Shown: piece by piece, positions 45,631 through 58,883 of the stretch | How positions within the stretch are numbered: the stretch's first letter is position 1 | Layout: every line of letters starts with the position of its first letter | From: Heterostelium album PN500 | Taxonomy: Eukaryota; Evosea; Eumycetozoa; Acytosteliales; Acytosteliaceae | NCBI RefSeq assembly: GCF_000004825.1 | Contig: NW_008805068.1 | Coordinates: 1 to 64,000 of the forward strand | Length of the DNA stretch: 64,000 nt | Direction of reading: 5' to 3' | Position numbers and translations under genes: made by a program | Notes under the pieces: model-generated | Told to the model about the DNA's origin: nothing | Seen by the model: only the letters and a program-made list of their open reading frames with translations | Databases searched by the model: none

Positions 45631-48600
45631 TTATATCAGTGAATCAAAATTTGTGATTGGTGTGGAAGATGTGCTTGATGACAGGTTTGTGTTTGAAGTG
45701 GCTGTCTCTCTGGAATCTCTTTTACCTGATTTATGCCAATAGTAAGTAGATTGACTTAAACACAACTGGTGTAAGAGGTTTCCGTGTTCTTTAAAAATGA
45801 TTTGAATTAGTTGTTCAAGGGTAAATTCATCTGTAAGATTTGGTATTGGTGAGAACACACTATCTTTACCTTTGTTGGTTGTTGTTGTTGAATTTGAAGA
45901 TGTCATCATATCAATTAACTGATTATTGTTATTATTATTATAATAATAATTATTATTATTATTGTTTACTGTATTGTCTATTAATATATTATTTTCATAG
46001 CATGTCTCTATTAAGTGAGATGCCAAATCGAATTTACCTCTTGAGTAGAGCAGTTGGATGACAGAGTAGAAATCACCGAGTGTCAAGAAGATCTCTGTTG
46101 CTTTTTGATAGTGTTTTTCTGTGGTTGCCAAGTGGATTGCCCACTGACGGTAGACCACTTTGACCTCGTCATCGGACAGATTGTTTTTGGCGAGCTGAGC
46201 AGCTTCGTTCCAACGCTGAGCACCCTGTAGGTAACGACAAGCATCCAATACCTTATCGATGAGACACAGGAACTGCACACCTTCGTCGATCTTTCCAACG
46301 GCAATCAGGTTGTCTGCCAGCAATTTCATTGTGGTTTGGTAACACTCGCTGGAAATCGATGCGGCGATCATGCTTGCCTTGATTGCTTTCGAGTAGAAAT
46401 CGGGGTGATCTGGTGTCGTGTCCAATAGCAATGCGACAGCACGTGGTGCACGTCCAACCAAAATGTTATTCTCAATCAACGATTTTGAAATTCGGTCGTT
46501 CGCTTCGACGGCAGCAGCATTGTTGGCGTTGACCGGTAACTTTTTTCGTTCTTGAAGATCAAGACGTTCGAGTGATGTCGATCTGACTGTAGATGAATCA
46601 CACAGAGTATCATAATAGATAGGCAATGTTGATGATGGAAGTGTGTCATTCATGCTGATGCTCGAATCTGCCAATGAACTATTCATAGGTGAATTGTTGG
46701 TGTCACTTGATTGCTGTTGCTGTTGATGTTGTTGCTGTAATGTATCGAAATCAATTAATTGTGATTGTTGAAGTTGAGAAACTACTGAATGGAAACTTTG
46801 TGAAATCGATAGTGGATTGCTCATGGTGTTGGTTGTAGATGCGAGGTTGGAAGTGGTGGTTGCTGTGTTTACATTAGAGTGGTGAGTGATGATTGGTGAT
46901 GATGATGATTGAGTGGTTGGTGACAGTTGGACGGTAGTTGGTTTAGCTGCTTCCTTCTCTTTCGCCATTGTATTACCGGTGGCTTTCGATGCCAAACCTT
47001 GAGCGAATCCACCAAAGAACGATGCAATACTTTGCTTCTTGGTGAGAGAAGTCGGAGCTTGAGGAGTAGCTTCCGCTGCTGTAGTCGGTGGAAGTGACTT
47101 GACTGGAGTTGAGAGTGGCGATGTCGATAGTGGAGAGATAACCGATGATTGGTTTATAGATATATTATTATTGTTGTTGGCAGCCGGAATAGGAGGTGTT
47201 ACATTCATTGATGATTGATTGATGCTTGTTGTTGAGGCAATCGATGGACTGCTTATCATATTGATTGTAGAAGGTGTTGGTAAGTTTGTATCGTTATTAT
47301 TGTTGTTATTATTTTTAGTGGGAATAGGTGGAATGAGTGGTAATTGTTCGTAATATGCAAGACATTCTTGGTTGTAGATCGATTGTCCTGGTGTGTAGAG
47401 AGATCTGTCCATGGTTTGAAGAGTGTGGATGACCAATCTCCAGAATTTAATCTGCTGGTAATCTCCAAAGAACTGAGCAACGGCCAGACTGCACTCTGGG
47501 ACATTGCTACCGGAGAGCAGTGTAATCAAGCGGTCATCCACCAACGACATCAGTCTTGTCGTCTTTTCAAGTTGATCAAGTAGCAGCATCGATGTAGCTT
47601 GTGATTTTCCTAGATCGACAGCGTTGGTTTGTGGATCAAGACGGCATCCATGTAAAAGATGTCGTAGCTGCATAGCACAGAATGGCGATAACAACAACGG
47701 AGAGTAAATAAAACCTTCGAAAATATTGTTATTATTGCTGGAGGATCCACCTATTACATTATTGATTCTCGAGTTTGTTAGACACAGAGTACTGTCGAGA
47801 ATACGTATGGAATTGTCGGCAGATATCACAATCGGATTTGAGTCAGTCAGCCATTCAATGTCGATCGCTTTAATATCACGCTCCGATAGATAATTTCCAG
47901 TGGCGGTTCTGCTTCCTGTTGACAAGTCGTAGATCGATATCTCACCACTGGTAAACAGTACCATGATATCAGAGGTGTTTGGTGCCGGCGAGAATCTAAT
48001 CTTCTTGATGGCACTCTTGTGTGTGGATATATGATGAATGGGTTTCTTACGCTCGCTACTCCAAACGTGGATGTTTCCAGCGGCATCGCCAGCCACCATC
48101 AAGTCGCGCTTCAAGGCGTGGGCAAGCTGCGGCGCGGCGCCACCCATGACATTGGCCAGTGCACTTCCCTCAATGGCAATATCAACCAACGTCACAGAAT
48201 TACCTTCGATCGTACAGCACTTTATGGATCCTCCACTCTCTGCATTGAAAAATATAAATTGTTCGCGTGTCTCGTAACGAGAGGTGTCTGGCGACAGTGC
48301 TGTCTCAGAGTCGTCGCGTGGCGGTACCCACTCCAATCCGGCAACCTGTGGATATTGCTTAAAAGATCGCAAGCATGTGAATCTCTTTGTTTCCCACAAC
48401 TCAAATGGACGGTCCTTCAACAAAATAACCAAGAACTTTCGCGAGAACGATAGTCTCAATCCACGCACCGGAGAAGTTTCGTTGGTTGCCACCAAACGGA
48501 ACTCTTTGACTCGACCAGATCGCAAATCGACTATCGCCATTCTATTGTGATAGACACGACCTGTTTCCACTTCTTCGTAGCTATAGCAAATGACACGGCC

Positions 48601-50341
48601 CGGTGACAACCACTTCAATCCATAGACTGGATGTTGCCAGATGAACAACTCCTTCTGAACACGCAGTGTAGTGGCGTTCAACAACTGAATAGTACCATTG
48701 ACCGTTCCAACCACAATCAAAGACATATTAGCACGATTAGCAAAGGGATAGACAGACATCGATGAGATCGGGTGTGAAACACAATCGGATGTTCCAGAGA
48801 CACCCAACTTTATGACACCATTCAATGGTTTCAAAGTAAGCGAATTCAATCTCGGAACGAATTGTTGTTGTCCACCATATAATATTTCAGAAGTAAAATC
48901 CCATTTCCAACTAAATAATTAAATTTGCAAATAAGTAAATCTATTCCTATTTTGATCAATAAATAACAATGGTTGTTTTAACGACTTACATTATACCATC
49001 ACCTGCAATCGAGAGAATAGTTTGTTCATTATATGGATGATGAGTAATCGAAAATAGTTGTTGTCCTTTCTTTTTGGATTTCTTGTGAAAGTGAGATAGA
49101 TCAGAGACACAGAGTTGCTCGTAACTATGGGTATTATAGTTATTGTCGGTACGTCTACTCCAAGAGGTGATACTGCCATCGTCATGCAATGAGAACATTA
49201 GATAAGGATTCTCGCGACAAAGTACAATCGATTGGAAGTTTGATTTGTTACGCTCTATCGATACCGCTCCAAACAACTGATTGGAACTGATGTCATAAAC
49301 AACCAACTCTCTCTGGAAAACGTAGTAAACAATGTTCTTTGAGATTGGCGAGCAAACCATCTGAAGCAGTTCACTGGTTTTAGCTGCTGCTGCCGTTCCA
49401 CCGGTAGAGTTGGCAATCGATTTCTGTGGTGAAACGTGATGTATGAATTCCAGTGTTGGCGCGTGCACTGGCAGTGAGTCACCACTATGACTCATGTTGA
49501 TATGATTGCTACTTCCAAAACCAAACGCAGTACAACTAGAGTGGTTTGCTACTACCGACTCGGTTAGATCAACCGAATAGATAGATCCATTGATGATTCC
49601 AATCAGAACTCTGTTGTCGATGAACGGATCCAGTTGGAAGGTGGTGGCATATTCCAAGTCACGTCGCCACACCCTCATTCCACTCTGAACATTCCAAAGA
49701 GTGAGTGAATTGCTCGTTAGAACAAGTATGAGCGATGGGTCATTCGGTAGCCACTGTATGTCTTTGATAGTGGTATGTTTGTGGTCGCCAGAACTACTTC
49801 CAGACCCGCTTGCGGTGTTACCACTTCCACTAGAAGTGGAAGAAGAAGAAGAAGTCAATCCAGAAAGTGAGTGCTCAGACTGACTGTTACCAGTGCTTCC
49901 ACCACTACCACCTCCACCACCGCTACCTACAGCAGAAGCGATATGAAACGACTGCAAAACAGCAGCTTCTATTACATCCCAAATGAGAATGGTACCGCCT
50001 GTATCTGCGGTGGCGAGACGCACCGATGTTGTCTGAGCGGAACAGTGTATATCACGCGACCATCTCACCACACAAACATTATGACGATGCTCATCGAGAG
50101 TCTGCACAATATGTAAATAGGCAGGATCGACAATGGCCACATGAGTATGACATCCATAGGCAAACAAGTTCTGCCAACCCCAGTCACTAGCATGTCTATT
50201 GTCACGATGTAACTTTCCACAGAGAATCTTTGGTTGCAATTTATTACTGCTCAACAAAGGAACACTAGAACCTGTGACACCTGCTGCATTCACCGTTGAC
50301 ACTTGATTAGTACTACTAAACAATGATATATTCGATGTCAT
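45631..50341 (-). CDS. wdr11: WDR11, WD40 beta-propeller trafficking protein
   Basis: Two exons (50341-48990 and 48910-45631) encode 1543 residues. The N-terminus matches WDR11: HASDWGWQNLFAYGCHTHVA, then a WD40 series (LATADTGGTILIWDV; IKDIQWLPNDPSLILVLTSN), continued in exon 2 (GIIWKWDF; VRGLRLSFSRKFLVILLKDR; IKKIRFSPAPNTS). The helical C-terminal third carries the family block GKIDEGVQFLCLIDKVLDAC followed by RYLQGAQRWNEAAQLAKNNL. A Ser/Thr/Gln/Asn insert of about 250 residues separates propellers from this part, making the protein longer than the 1224-residue human form. WDR11 acts with FAM91A1 and C17orf75 in tethering endosome-derived vesicles at the trans-Golgi. Several long antisense frames here are shadows. 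Confidence 0.93.
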
Positions 50342-50805
50342 TCTTTATTTCTATCTTTTATATATATACATAATCATAAACATAATATAAATAAATAATA
50401 TAATAAATATATATAACTTTTATTTTATTCTTTTAAAAATACAACAACAACTACAATAAATATGAAGATGTTTGAAAACAAAAAAAAAAAAAATGTCTTT
50501 TGAAAAATCAATTTTCATTTATTTTTTGATGATGAAGTTAAATGGATTTTATTAATTTTTAAAAAAGCATAGCAGCTATAATAATATGCAAAGCTATAGG
50601 TTATAATAGTTATAATAGATAGATAGATAGTTAATATTTTCATTTTAAATTTAATTAGTTAGTTAGATATCTAAAAGATAGATCATTATTATTAAGAAGA
50701 AGAAAGAGTAGTGTAGAAGTGAAGTAAAAACAAAGTGTTTGTTTGTTTGTTTAGATTGTATAAATAGATAGTTTTATATATATATATATATAGGTGTTAA
50801 GAGAG
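50342..50805. promoter_or_regulatory. Divergent promoter of wdr11 and vps39
   Basis: 464 bp between start codons, A+T-rich, with an A run at 50480-50492, GATA repeats (50617-50629, TAGATAGATAGATAG) and a TATATATATATATATAG stretch that ends 13 bp before the vps39 ATG and could be a 3' splice site of a leader intron. No named element is recognised. Confidence 0.45.
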
Positions 50806-53800
50806 ATGAATCCATTCGAATTGATACCAGTCATAAATAATATACCATGTAAAATAGAATCAATAGATATCTGGGGGAATAATATATATATAGGTACAAA
50901 CGATGGACAGATTCTATTGTATATCATTGAAAAGGTGGAACAGAACAAAAAGGTTTCTTTCAAGTCGAGAATGGAGAAGAAACGTTCACTTGGTCATGGA
51001 AAGAAACCTGTTGAGAAACTACTAATCATCTCTGATATCGGTAAACTTTTAACATTATGTGGTAAGTTAACACATATAACTAATCTTTGATCAAAATGAT
51101 TTTCAAATTCAAACTTAATACATATATTTTAATATCAAACTAAATCAATATTATTATTATATCTTTCATTGTAGATGGAAATTTAGATGTTTTTAATTTA
51201 TATAATTTGGAACCGACCACACCGATCGGTGTTGCAAGTAAGGGTGTTGTTGCGTTCTGTATGAAGAGGAACAGTCCTGACTATCGACTGTGTGTGTTGT
51301 CCAGACGAAAGTTGGTGTTCTTTGAGTATGTCAGAGTGTTTGAGGCATACAAGGAGATACTACTGCAAGACACCCCGATGGTGATGGAATGGTGTCAGAA
51401 TACATTGTGTCTCGGTTACCGCAAGGAATATGCGATATTGGACATCGACAACGAGTCACACCGTATTCTCTTCCCGCTCGACCGTTCGCTTCCCAAGCCA
51501 AAGTTGGTGTCCGACACCAAAGGAAATCCGATATTCTTGTTGCCCACCGAAGATCTGGCTGTGCCGATCGACTTGACTGGCGAGGTCGTCCAGGGGTCGA
51601 TCAACTGGTCGTCGCCACCCAATGCCCTGGCCGTCTGGACACCCTACCTGATCGCGCTCACCTCCACAACGAAATCGGTGGAGGTCCACGACCTAACCAA
51701 TCACAAACTGGTCCAACAGATCTCGAGAATGCCACATCCACTGCCGTTTGCGTTCTCCGCCATTGCCGAGGGTCGCGCCGACGGTCGTGACTTGCTCGTG
51801 CTCGCCTCGCAACAGCCACACGCCGTCTACTGTCTGTACGTTTCGAACTTTGACGCGATGATCCAGACTCTCATTGCCAAGGGTGAGCATGAAGATGCCA
51901 TCAGGCTGTTTGACATTTTCTTCAAGAAGGAGCGAGCGGTCTACGATGAAAACTACGATCCAGCCGTGGAGATGGCCGCACAAAAGTCGCGACTTGCCAA
52001 GATCTACGAGCAAGCCGGTATGAACGAATTGAATCAACTCAAGTTCGAGCCGGCATTCCGATACTTCCAGCAATCACAACTTGAAGTACGCGCTCTCATC
52101 TCGATGTTTCCAATGTTGGTGTCGGCACAGTCCAGCTTCCAATCACCCATCTCCCAAAACTACACAAACATTCCCGAACTTATAGCAAGCAGTGAGAATA
52201 CACCAGTTAGAAAGATAGAATTATTAGATGAAGCGAAAAAGCAGTTATTAGAAGTAGTAGAGAAACGTTATCAATCTATAATTACACCAACTGCTAACAA
52301 CATCAATAACAATAATAACAATAACAATAATAACAATAATAACAATATAAAACAAACAATTATAATACATCAAGATGAAATTAGAGATTTAACAACAGTT
52401 CTCGTTAAATTATATTCAGATTTCAATGTGTTGGATAAATTGTCGGGATTACTTTCTCGACCAAACATGATGTTGTATCAACAGGAATTGGAAGAATGGT
52501 TGACAACCGAACGATATTTCACAGCACTCGGTCTTCTCTTCCAGTTTACAGAGAAATATAGACGTGCTTTAATACAGTGGTCAAAGCTTATTTCAACGGA
52601 GCTGCTTGACCACCACACGGAGAATAATGGTGTTCGCCAATCGATCGATCTTCTCTCGGCGGCCAAGGGAATCGAACCACCCAAAGAGTTGATCTGGGAG
52701 TTTACTCCGTCGCTACTCAAACTCTACGCTTCACAATCGATACAGATATTCTTGGCACACCGCAAGGATCCACTTGACAGCGGCGAAGTCATTGATTTCC
52801 TCCAGCGCAACGGACACATCGCCGAGCTGGCAGCCTACCTGGAATTCCTTATCTTTGAAGACAACGACAAGACCGAACACTACCACACCAAACTGGCGAT
52901 GAAATACATCGATGCACTGATCTCTGCGGAACCGGCATACTTTGCCAAGTCACTGGACGATCCTGCCATTATCAATCGTGTCACCGAGCCACGACAGAAA
53001 CTGATGCGACTTCTCGAGTTCTCGAATTGCTATCATGTGCCAACGCTACTGGTCAGACTAAAGTCATCGTATCTCTACGACGAACTTGTAATCCTCTACC
53101 TGAGAAGCGCGCAATACGAACAGATGTTTGACATCATCGTCTACAAACTCAATGACATGGCCAAAGCAGAGAACATATGCGAGCAATTCGATCCAGCTCA
53201 CAGTCTTTCAATTTCAGCAGTTACAACCCCATCTTCAAATTCTCCAATTTTATCATCAGTAAACAACAACAGTAATAATAATAATAACAATAATAATAAT
53301 AATAATAATAACAATAATAATAATAACAATAATAATAATAATAATAATAACAATCAACAAAATAATAATAACAATGAAAATAACACACAATCAAATAATT
53401 ATAAATCTGGATTATACGAACCAAAGAGAACAGAACTATTTCTATGTTTGTTAAAGACCTATCTTGGTAGAACGAAAGGAGATGTACTTCCACAGTATCT
53501 GCTCGATTTTCTCAATAAGTTCTACTATGAGATGGATCCTATCAAGGTGATGTCACTACTGCCAACTGGTGTTCCTCTACACTCGATCGAGAGTTACCTA
53601 GCGAAATCTTTTAATCACAGTATAAGCAATCAACGTGAGACCAAAGTCGTTAAGAACCTTCAGAAATCACTACACATGCAAACGAAATACGAGCATCAAT
53701 CGATCTGCTCCAATAGCGTAGCTGTCAACAGTGACAGTCGTTGTCCAGTCTGTAGCAAACCGATTGGTGATCGTGTATTTGCATACTTCCCCAACGGTAT

Positions 53801-53897
53801 AATCGTTCACTTTAAATGTTTTCAAAATACCCACATATGTCCAGTTACCGCTCACAACTTTAAAACTGATCCTGTAATAAAACCAGTTTCTGTATAA
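50806..53897 (+). CDS. vps39: VPS39/Vam6, HOPS tethering complex subunit
   Basis: Two exons (50806-51061 and 51175-53897) encode 992 residues. The start MNPFELIPVINNIPCKIESI followed by IYIGTNDGQILLYII is the citron-homology (CNH) beta-propeller of VPS39/TRAP1 proteins. A clathrin-type helical repeat array follows (IQTLIAKGEHEDAIRLFDIF). The C-terminal Vps39 domain 2 ends in a RING-like Cys/His cluster: CPVCSKPIGDRVFAYFPNG, then HFKCF and HICP. Two Asn tracts interrupt the helices (52301-52345 and 53264-53396). VPS39 in HOPS binds Rab7 and tethers late endosomes to lysosomes or vacuoles. TGFBRAP1/VPS3 is the paralogue; the N-terminus favours VPS39. A 256-bp first exon carries only the first blades. 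Confidence 0.92.
53264..53396 (+). repeat. AAT/AAC trinucleotide tract coding for polyasparagine in vps39
   Basis: A run of AAT and AAC codons of about 44 triplets, interrupted once by CAACAA and a few others, translated as Asn (with Gln and Glu). It inserts a disordered loop late in the helical array. Mixed codons suggest an old, partly stabilised repeat. Confidence 0.85.
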
Positions 53898-55278
53898 AAA
53901 TAAAATAAAATAAAATAAAAATATATAAAAAACTTATTTTTATCTTCATTCATTCTTTCTTTTATTTTCAAATGTTTCTTTCCACCTCACTTGTCATCTC
54001 TTTAAAAATGATCATATTAATTAATGACACAAAGATTCTGTAAAACAAAAAATGAATTAATATACATTTACTTTTTTTTTTTTTATATGTTTTTTTTAAT
54101 TTTTTTTTAATTTTTTTTTAATTAATTGTACAATTTTGTTGTTTTATAGTTTTTTATTTTTTATTATTTTTCTGTTGGATCTTGAGTTCAATTTATCTAT
54201 ATCTAATTAATCTAGTTCACACATTAAAAAAAATAATTTAAAAAGGAATTTTATTTTGATGTTCGAGATTCTAAAAAAAAATGAGAGTCATGCGTGTTTT
54301 GGTCACCCAGGTTTATGTTTTACCATTTTTAATGTGTTGTCGTGAGAAATAGTTATATGGTGTGTGGCTGGTGTTTTTGGTGAAAATGAAAAACAAATTA
54401 ATTTAAAAAATAAATCGTTAAATTGTTGTTGTTTAAACAAACACACACACAAAACATATCTGTCTTTTTGAGTTTTGCAACAACATTCTGCTTCTATTTT
54501 TTTTATAATATTATTTTTAATTTAATTTTTTTTCCGACAAAGAATAGAAAGAATTGAAGTGTAGAAAAAGAACAACTAACAGACACACACACAAACAACA
54601 CAAACAACACAATTATAAAAATAAAAAATAATATATTAATAATAAGAACAACATTATTAATTTCATAAAATTTCTTTCAATTAAACAAATTGACAACACC
54701 CCATCGCTTAAAGCTTTCGATCAAAACTATCTTCGAAATCTGACACGGAACAGTTGTTTTTTTTGTTTTTCTTTCTAGTTCTAGTATATAAAGTATTCCA
54801 ATAGATATTAATATATAAATAGAAAGATTACAGTAAAGAAAGTAGTAGTTACCTTGCATTTCATCTTTTTTCATCTTTTTTATTTTTTATTTTAAATAAA
54901 TATATATATATTTGTTCATCGTCAAATTATATTAATCTGCAAAGCAAAATTATAGTAAAAATAAACAAACAGCACAATCGTCAATAACCATTAGTAACAA
55001 TTTTTATACATATAAAGAGTTATAACAATAATAATATACATTTGACAATAATAGCAAACAACAAACAACTGAAATATAAACGAATTAATATTAAAACACT
55101 GCAAATTATTTGAATTTTTCAATATTAAATTTTCAAAAACAATACAATATCAATAGTAATAATAAAATACAACAAACAAACAAGCAAACAAATAAATACA
55201 GTAGTAATACAATAAAAAACATCCTACATATTTTTTTAAAATTATTTTAATATAAATAAAACAAATCAAAATCCAAAG
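53898..55278. other. Long A+T-rich intergenic region
   Basis: Almost 1.4 kb between two plus-strand genes. It begins with an AAAAT repeat (53898-53919), probably the vps39 3' end, followed by T-rich blocks (54072-54120) and CA/AACA-rich stretches near 54580-54612 that could be part of the next promoter. A less A+T-rich island (54690-54765) is neither a tRNA nor an exon that I can justify. Nothing else is seen. Confidence 0.45.
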
Positions 55279-57333
55279 ATGAGTGGAAATGAACCTCAAT
55301 TTGAAGAGATGGAACCAGTCTCTGGTACCTCTGTAGTTAGTTTAGTACCAGGTGGAGGATGTAAGTTCACTTTGTTAAATAATAATAATAGTAAACCATA
55401 TAGGTAATTCATCCAATATTAATATTCAGATTCAAATCATAGGTAATATTAAGTTAGAAGCAATTTCCAATTTTAGAAATTTAGGTGGTCTACCAATACA
55501 GGGTACAGAGTATGTAATCATCTATATAAATAGATACAAAAAAAACAGAGATAGATACAGATGATAATAGATTGCTCAACATATTCTAACTCTAATTCAA
55601 TCATTTCTAGTGGTAAATTCGTAACTAGACCAGGTGTTATAAATAGATCTGCCTCACCAACCAATGCAACAACAAGCGATGAGTTTTGGTTATTGGAAAT
55701 CCTATCTATAAAGACATTGGTAAGTTGAAAACACACTACTTACTTTTGCTATTAATAGTTGTTTGTTTGATATTAACTATTTGGTGATATTTATCTTTTA
55801 TTGTAATATAGATCGATTTTAGAACTACATGGGAGAATAAAACTATATCACCTGTTAGAAAATTCGAAGATAATTTTGTACAGTACTCTATAAAGAAAGA
55901 AGACAGTCCGAGCATGAGAAGATCGCCAGAGAAAGAGAGAAGATCGAGAACACCAGAGAAAGAAAGAAGAAGATCCAACTCCTTTGAGAAATCGACGTCG
56001 TCATCATCACCAGTGAATCTCCGCGCCAGTTCCAACTTTGGAACTACCAGCATGAGTGCAGTACCAAGCTCTTCAAGCACACTACAACCAGGAACCAACA
56101 ACAACATCAATAACAATACCAACGCATCCACTCCACTGAGCAAGAGTACAAGCTCAGTAAATACCTTAAACAACAATGTTGCAATGGAACAACAACATCA
56201 ACAACAACAACAACAGCAACAACAACAACAACATGGATTCAATGGCGCAAGCAACAACTATGGTGCACCTTCGATTGTCGTGACACAGGAGCGTAGACCA
56301 GCTGAGAAGGACATGGAGGAACAAAGAAACAACTTCCTTTGGAGAATATATAATAGAAACCTATCTCCCGACGACATGGTAAGGCTGAGATCTCATTCCT
56401 CTGGTGTATATAGAAAGAGATATTGTATACCTCTCATCAATAACAAATTCTTTTTAGAAGGTGTATATCAAACTGCCCCAAATGATACTAAAGTGTAAGT
56501 CAAAATTAACAAACAAAACAAAGATTGTCTAATAATCAACTAAACTAATTGTGTATATCTCTCTTGATAAACTTTTTTACAGTAAATGTACAGTTTCTAG
56601 ATACCTTTTGTTTAATGATAAGATTGGTGCATTCATGTTGATGAATCATCTTAATGATTTAGGTATTTTGGAAATGTATAAATTAACACTTTTATATACA
56701 CAAGAAGAACTTTTGACTGTAAGTTTTATTTATTATAAAAATACTAGTTAGAGAACTTTGTAATTAATAATATATTTCCTATTGTTTATTTATTAGATTT
56801 TGAGAATTTTAAAGAATAAAGATAATTATCCAATTATGTACTTCTGCTCTCTTGGAAAAGATAGAACTGGAATGGTTACTTCGTTACTGCTATCTTGTTT
56901 GGGTGTTCCAAGGGATTTGATCGTCGAGGACTATTCGAAATCCGAAGGTAATCTCGTCGCCAGTATGGAACAAATCAAAAAGTATTTCACACGAGTCGGA
57001 TTGTCAAAGGACGAGTTTGTAAGATCGCCAAGAGAGATTATGGCTGGCTTGCTCGGCTGGGTCGACGAAACCTACGGTTCCATTCAAAACTATCTCGAAG
57101 TCATTGGATTCACTCACGAAGAACAACAAGAGTTGAAGAACAATCTCATCGTTTCACAAGAGGAATACAACAATATCCTTAATGGTTCTCGTTTGACCAA
57201 CTTGCAAGGCGTACAAAAGAGACACGACGAATATGTTGCCGCATCTCAATCTTCAAAGAAATCGCCAAAAATCTTTTCTAGTCCAAGATTCTGGAGAAGA
57301 TTATCATTCTCAAGAGAGAGTAGCAATGCATAA
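55279..57333 (+). CDS. Atypical tyrosine phosphatase (Y_phosphatase3 type) with disordered insert
   Basis: Six exons (55279-55360, 55404-55509, 55611-55719, 55812-56494, 56583-56718, 56797-57333) sum to 551 codons (550 residues). The fold begins KLEAISNFRNLGGLPIQG, then GKFVTRPGVINRSASPTNAT and LIDFRTTWE, matching Y_phosphatase3 (lipid/tyrosine phosphatases such as bacterial LipA and Mptp-B). The P-loop is CSLGKDRTG (Cys389, Arg395), the KDRTG form typical of that family; the residue before the catalytic Cys is Phe rather than His. Between the two parts sits an insert of about 150 residues, first SPEK/RR-type phosphorylation-like sequence, then Asn and Gln tracts. The C-terminus is basic and Ser-rich. 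Substrate (phosphotyrosine or phosphoinositide) is unknown. A second acceptor 39 bp downstream of the one used in exon 2 is equally in frame. Confidence 0.85.
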
Positions 57334-57495
57334 TAATATAACAATACTATAATATAATATATACATTAATGTCTCTTTTGAAAATACCAAACAGTAATAC
57401 TAATATATACATATTTTAATTAAACATTAAAAAAAATCAACAATTAAAATCTATTATTACCTTTATTTATTTCCATATTCACATTGTATTTTATT

Positions 57496-58701
57496 TCATT
57501 GAGTGTCAGACTTTTCTGTTACAGTTGGTTTTTGTTGTGGTGATCTTAAGTTATTGGTTCTTGCTTGAGTGGATGGTGGAGTTGGAGATCCAGATCTGGA
57601 TGATTGAGTTAGTCTTCTACTAGTTGGAGAGGATGATGGAGGTGAATTTGTTGTTTGTCTTGTTGTAGTTGTGGTGTCAACGGTAGATGGTCTTGACTGT
57701 GTGGAGATAGAAGTTGTTCTAGTGGGTTTAGGTGTTGTTAAGGGTGGTGATTTAGGTTGAATGTTTGAAGAATTCGTTGTAGTAGTGGTGGTTGTTGTTG
57801 ATGATGTGGGAACAGAAATTAGTCTAGTTTCTTTGGGTATTGTAATTGATTTAGGTGGTTGTAATTCCTTTCTTGGAGAAGATGTGGTTTTAGGTGATAT
57901 TTGGTTATTGTTGTTTATCTGTTCAATTAAATTCACAGGAGAACTATTCATTTTAGGGGCAGGTTTCTTCAGAGCAAGACTTTTTGTAGCTCTTCTTTCT
58001 GGAGATTTAGGTATAATCATTTCGGGTTGATCTTCGAATGCAACTTTTTTCTTCTTAATATCTTCATTTTCTTTTTTGTTTGGAGAAACTAAAGCAGATT
58101 TATTTGTATTTTCAACAATCGGTGTCAAAGCAACTCTTTTCGCCTCTCTTCCTTGTACTAAATTTAGAAGATTAGTATTCTTAATAGTTAAAGTAATATA
58201 TAGTATTTAGTAAATCTTACAAATTTTAAAATTATAAATTGATATCTGTGTTAATCTATTTAAAATAACATCTTCCCTAATTCCAATCGGCTTTCCTTTA
58301 CTTAAAACTTTAATTCCTTCAATACATAAATGATTTAAAGTTTTGATAGTCATTAGATCATTTATAATAGAAACTAATATACCAATGTCCATCTCGCAAC
58401 CTCTTAGATAAATCTCTTGTAGATTGGTTAATTCTCTCAGTGGTGGACTTACAGTAATAGTTGTAAAACTTAGTATTAAACATTTACAGTTTATAAGTTT
58501 TTGAATAGTGTCAAACTATTTAAAATAAATCTTTTAGTCTATTACTTATAGTTAAAATTTTATTGTATATTTATAACATACATATGTTTCTATCTTTTCA
58601 CACTTATAAAGATCTACATTTAGAATATCTTCAAGACAAGATCCATTTCCCTGCATTCTCATAAATTCTATTTCACTATTTTCTACTTTAATATTATTCA
58701 T
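57496..58701 (-). CDS. Short LRR protein with Pro/Ser/Thr-rich basic tail
   Basis: Three exons (58701-58582, 58515-58221, 58157-57496) give 358 residues. Residues 1-140 look like four to five leucine-rich repeats (NVDLYKCEKIETY; KCLILSFTTITVSPPLRELT; NLQEIYLRGCEMDIGILVSI). The rest is disordered and basic with repeated SP and TP dipeptides (PKSPERRATKSLALKKPAPK), suggesting a proline-directed kinase target or a microtubule/DNA-binding tail. No family is recognised. It converges with the phosphatase gene (162 bp between stops). Confidence 0.75.
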
Positions 58702-58883
58702 TTTATATATCTGTTTAAATTAGATTTAAAAAGAAAATAATACTAAAAATATTTTGATTTCATTCAAAAAAGAATTTTTATGTGTACGCAATTTTCCTCA
58801 TTAAAACATTGCTTAAAATTTTATTGGGTGCTTAATGTCGCACCCAATAAATTTTTTTTAATATTATTAATTTTTTTTAAAGT

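Noticed and set aside
48019-48453. 144-codon plus-strand frame inside wdr11
   Set aside because: Antisense shadow of a strongly conserved WD40 exon; similar shadows occur across arp3, vps39 and xpo4.
54690-54765. Less A+T-rich island that first looked like a small RNA or tRNA
   Set aside because: No acceptor-stem pairing, no T-loop motif, and no match to the dictyostelid class I RNA motif that I know of.
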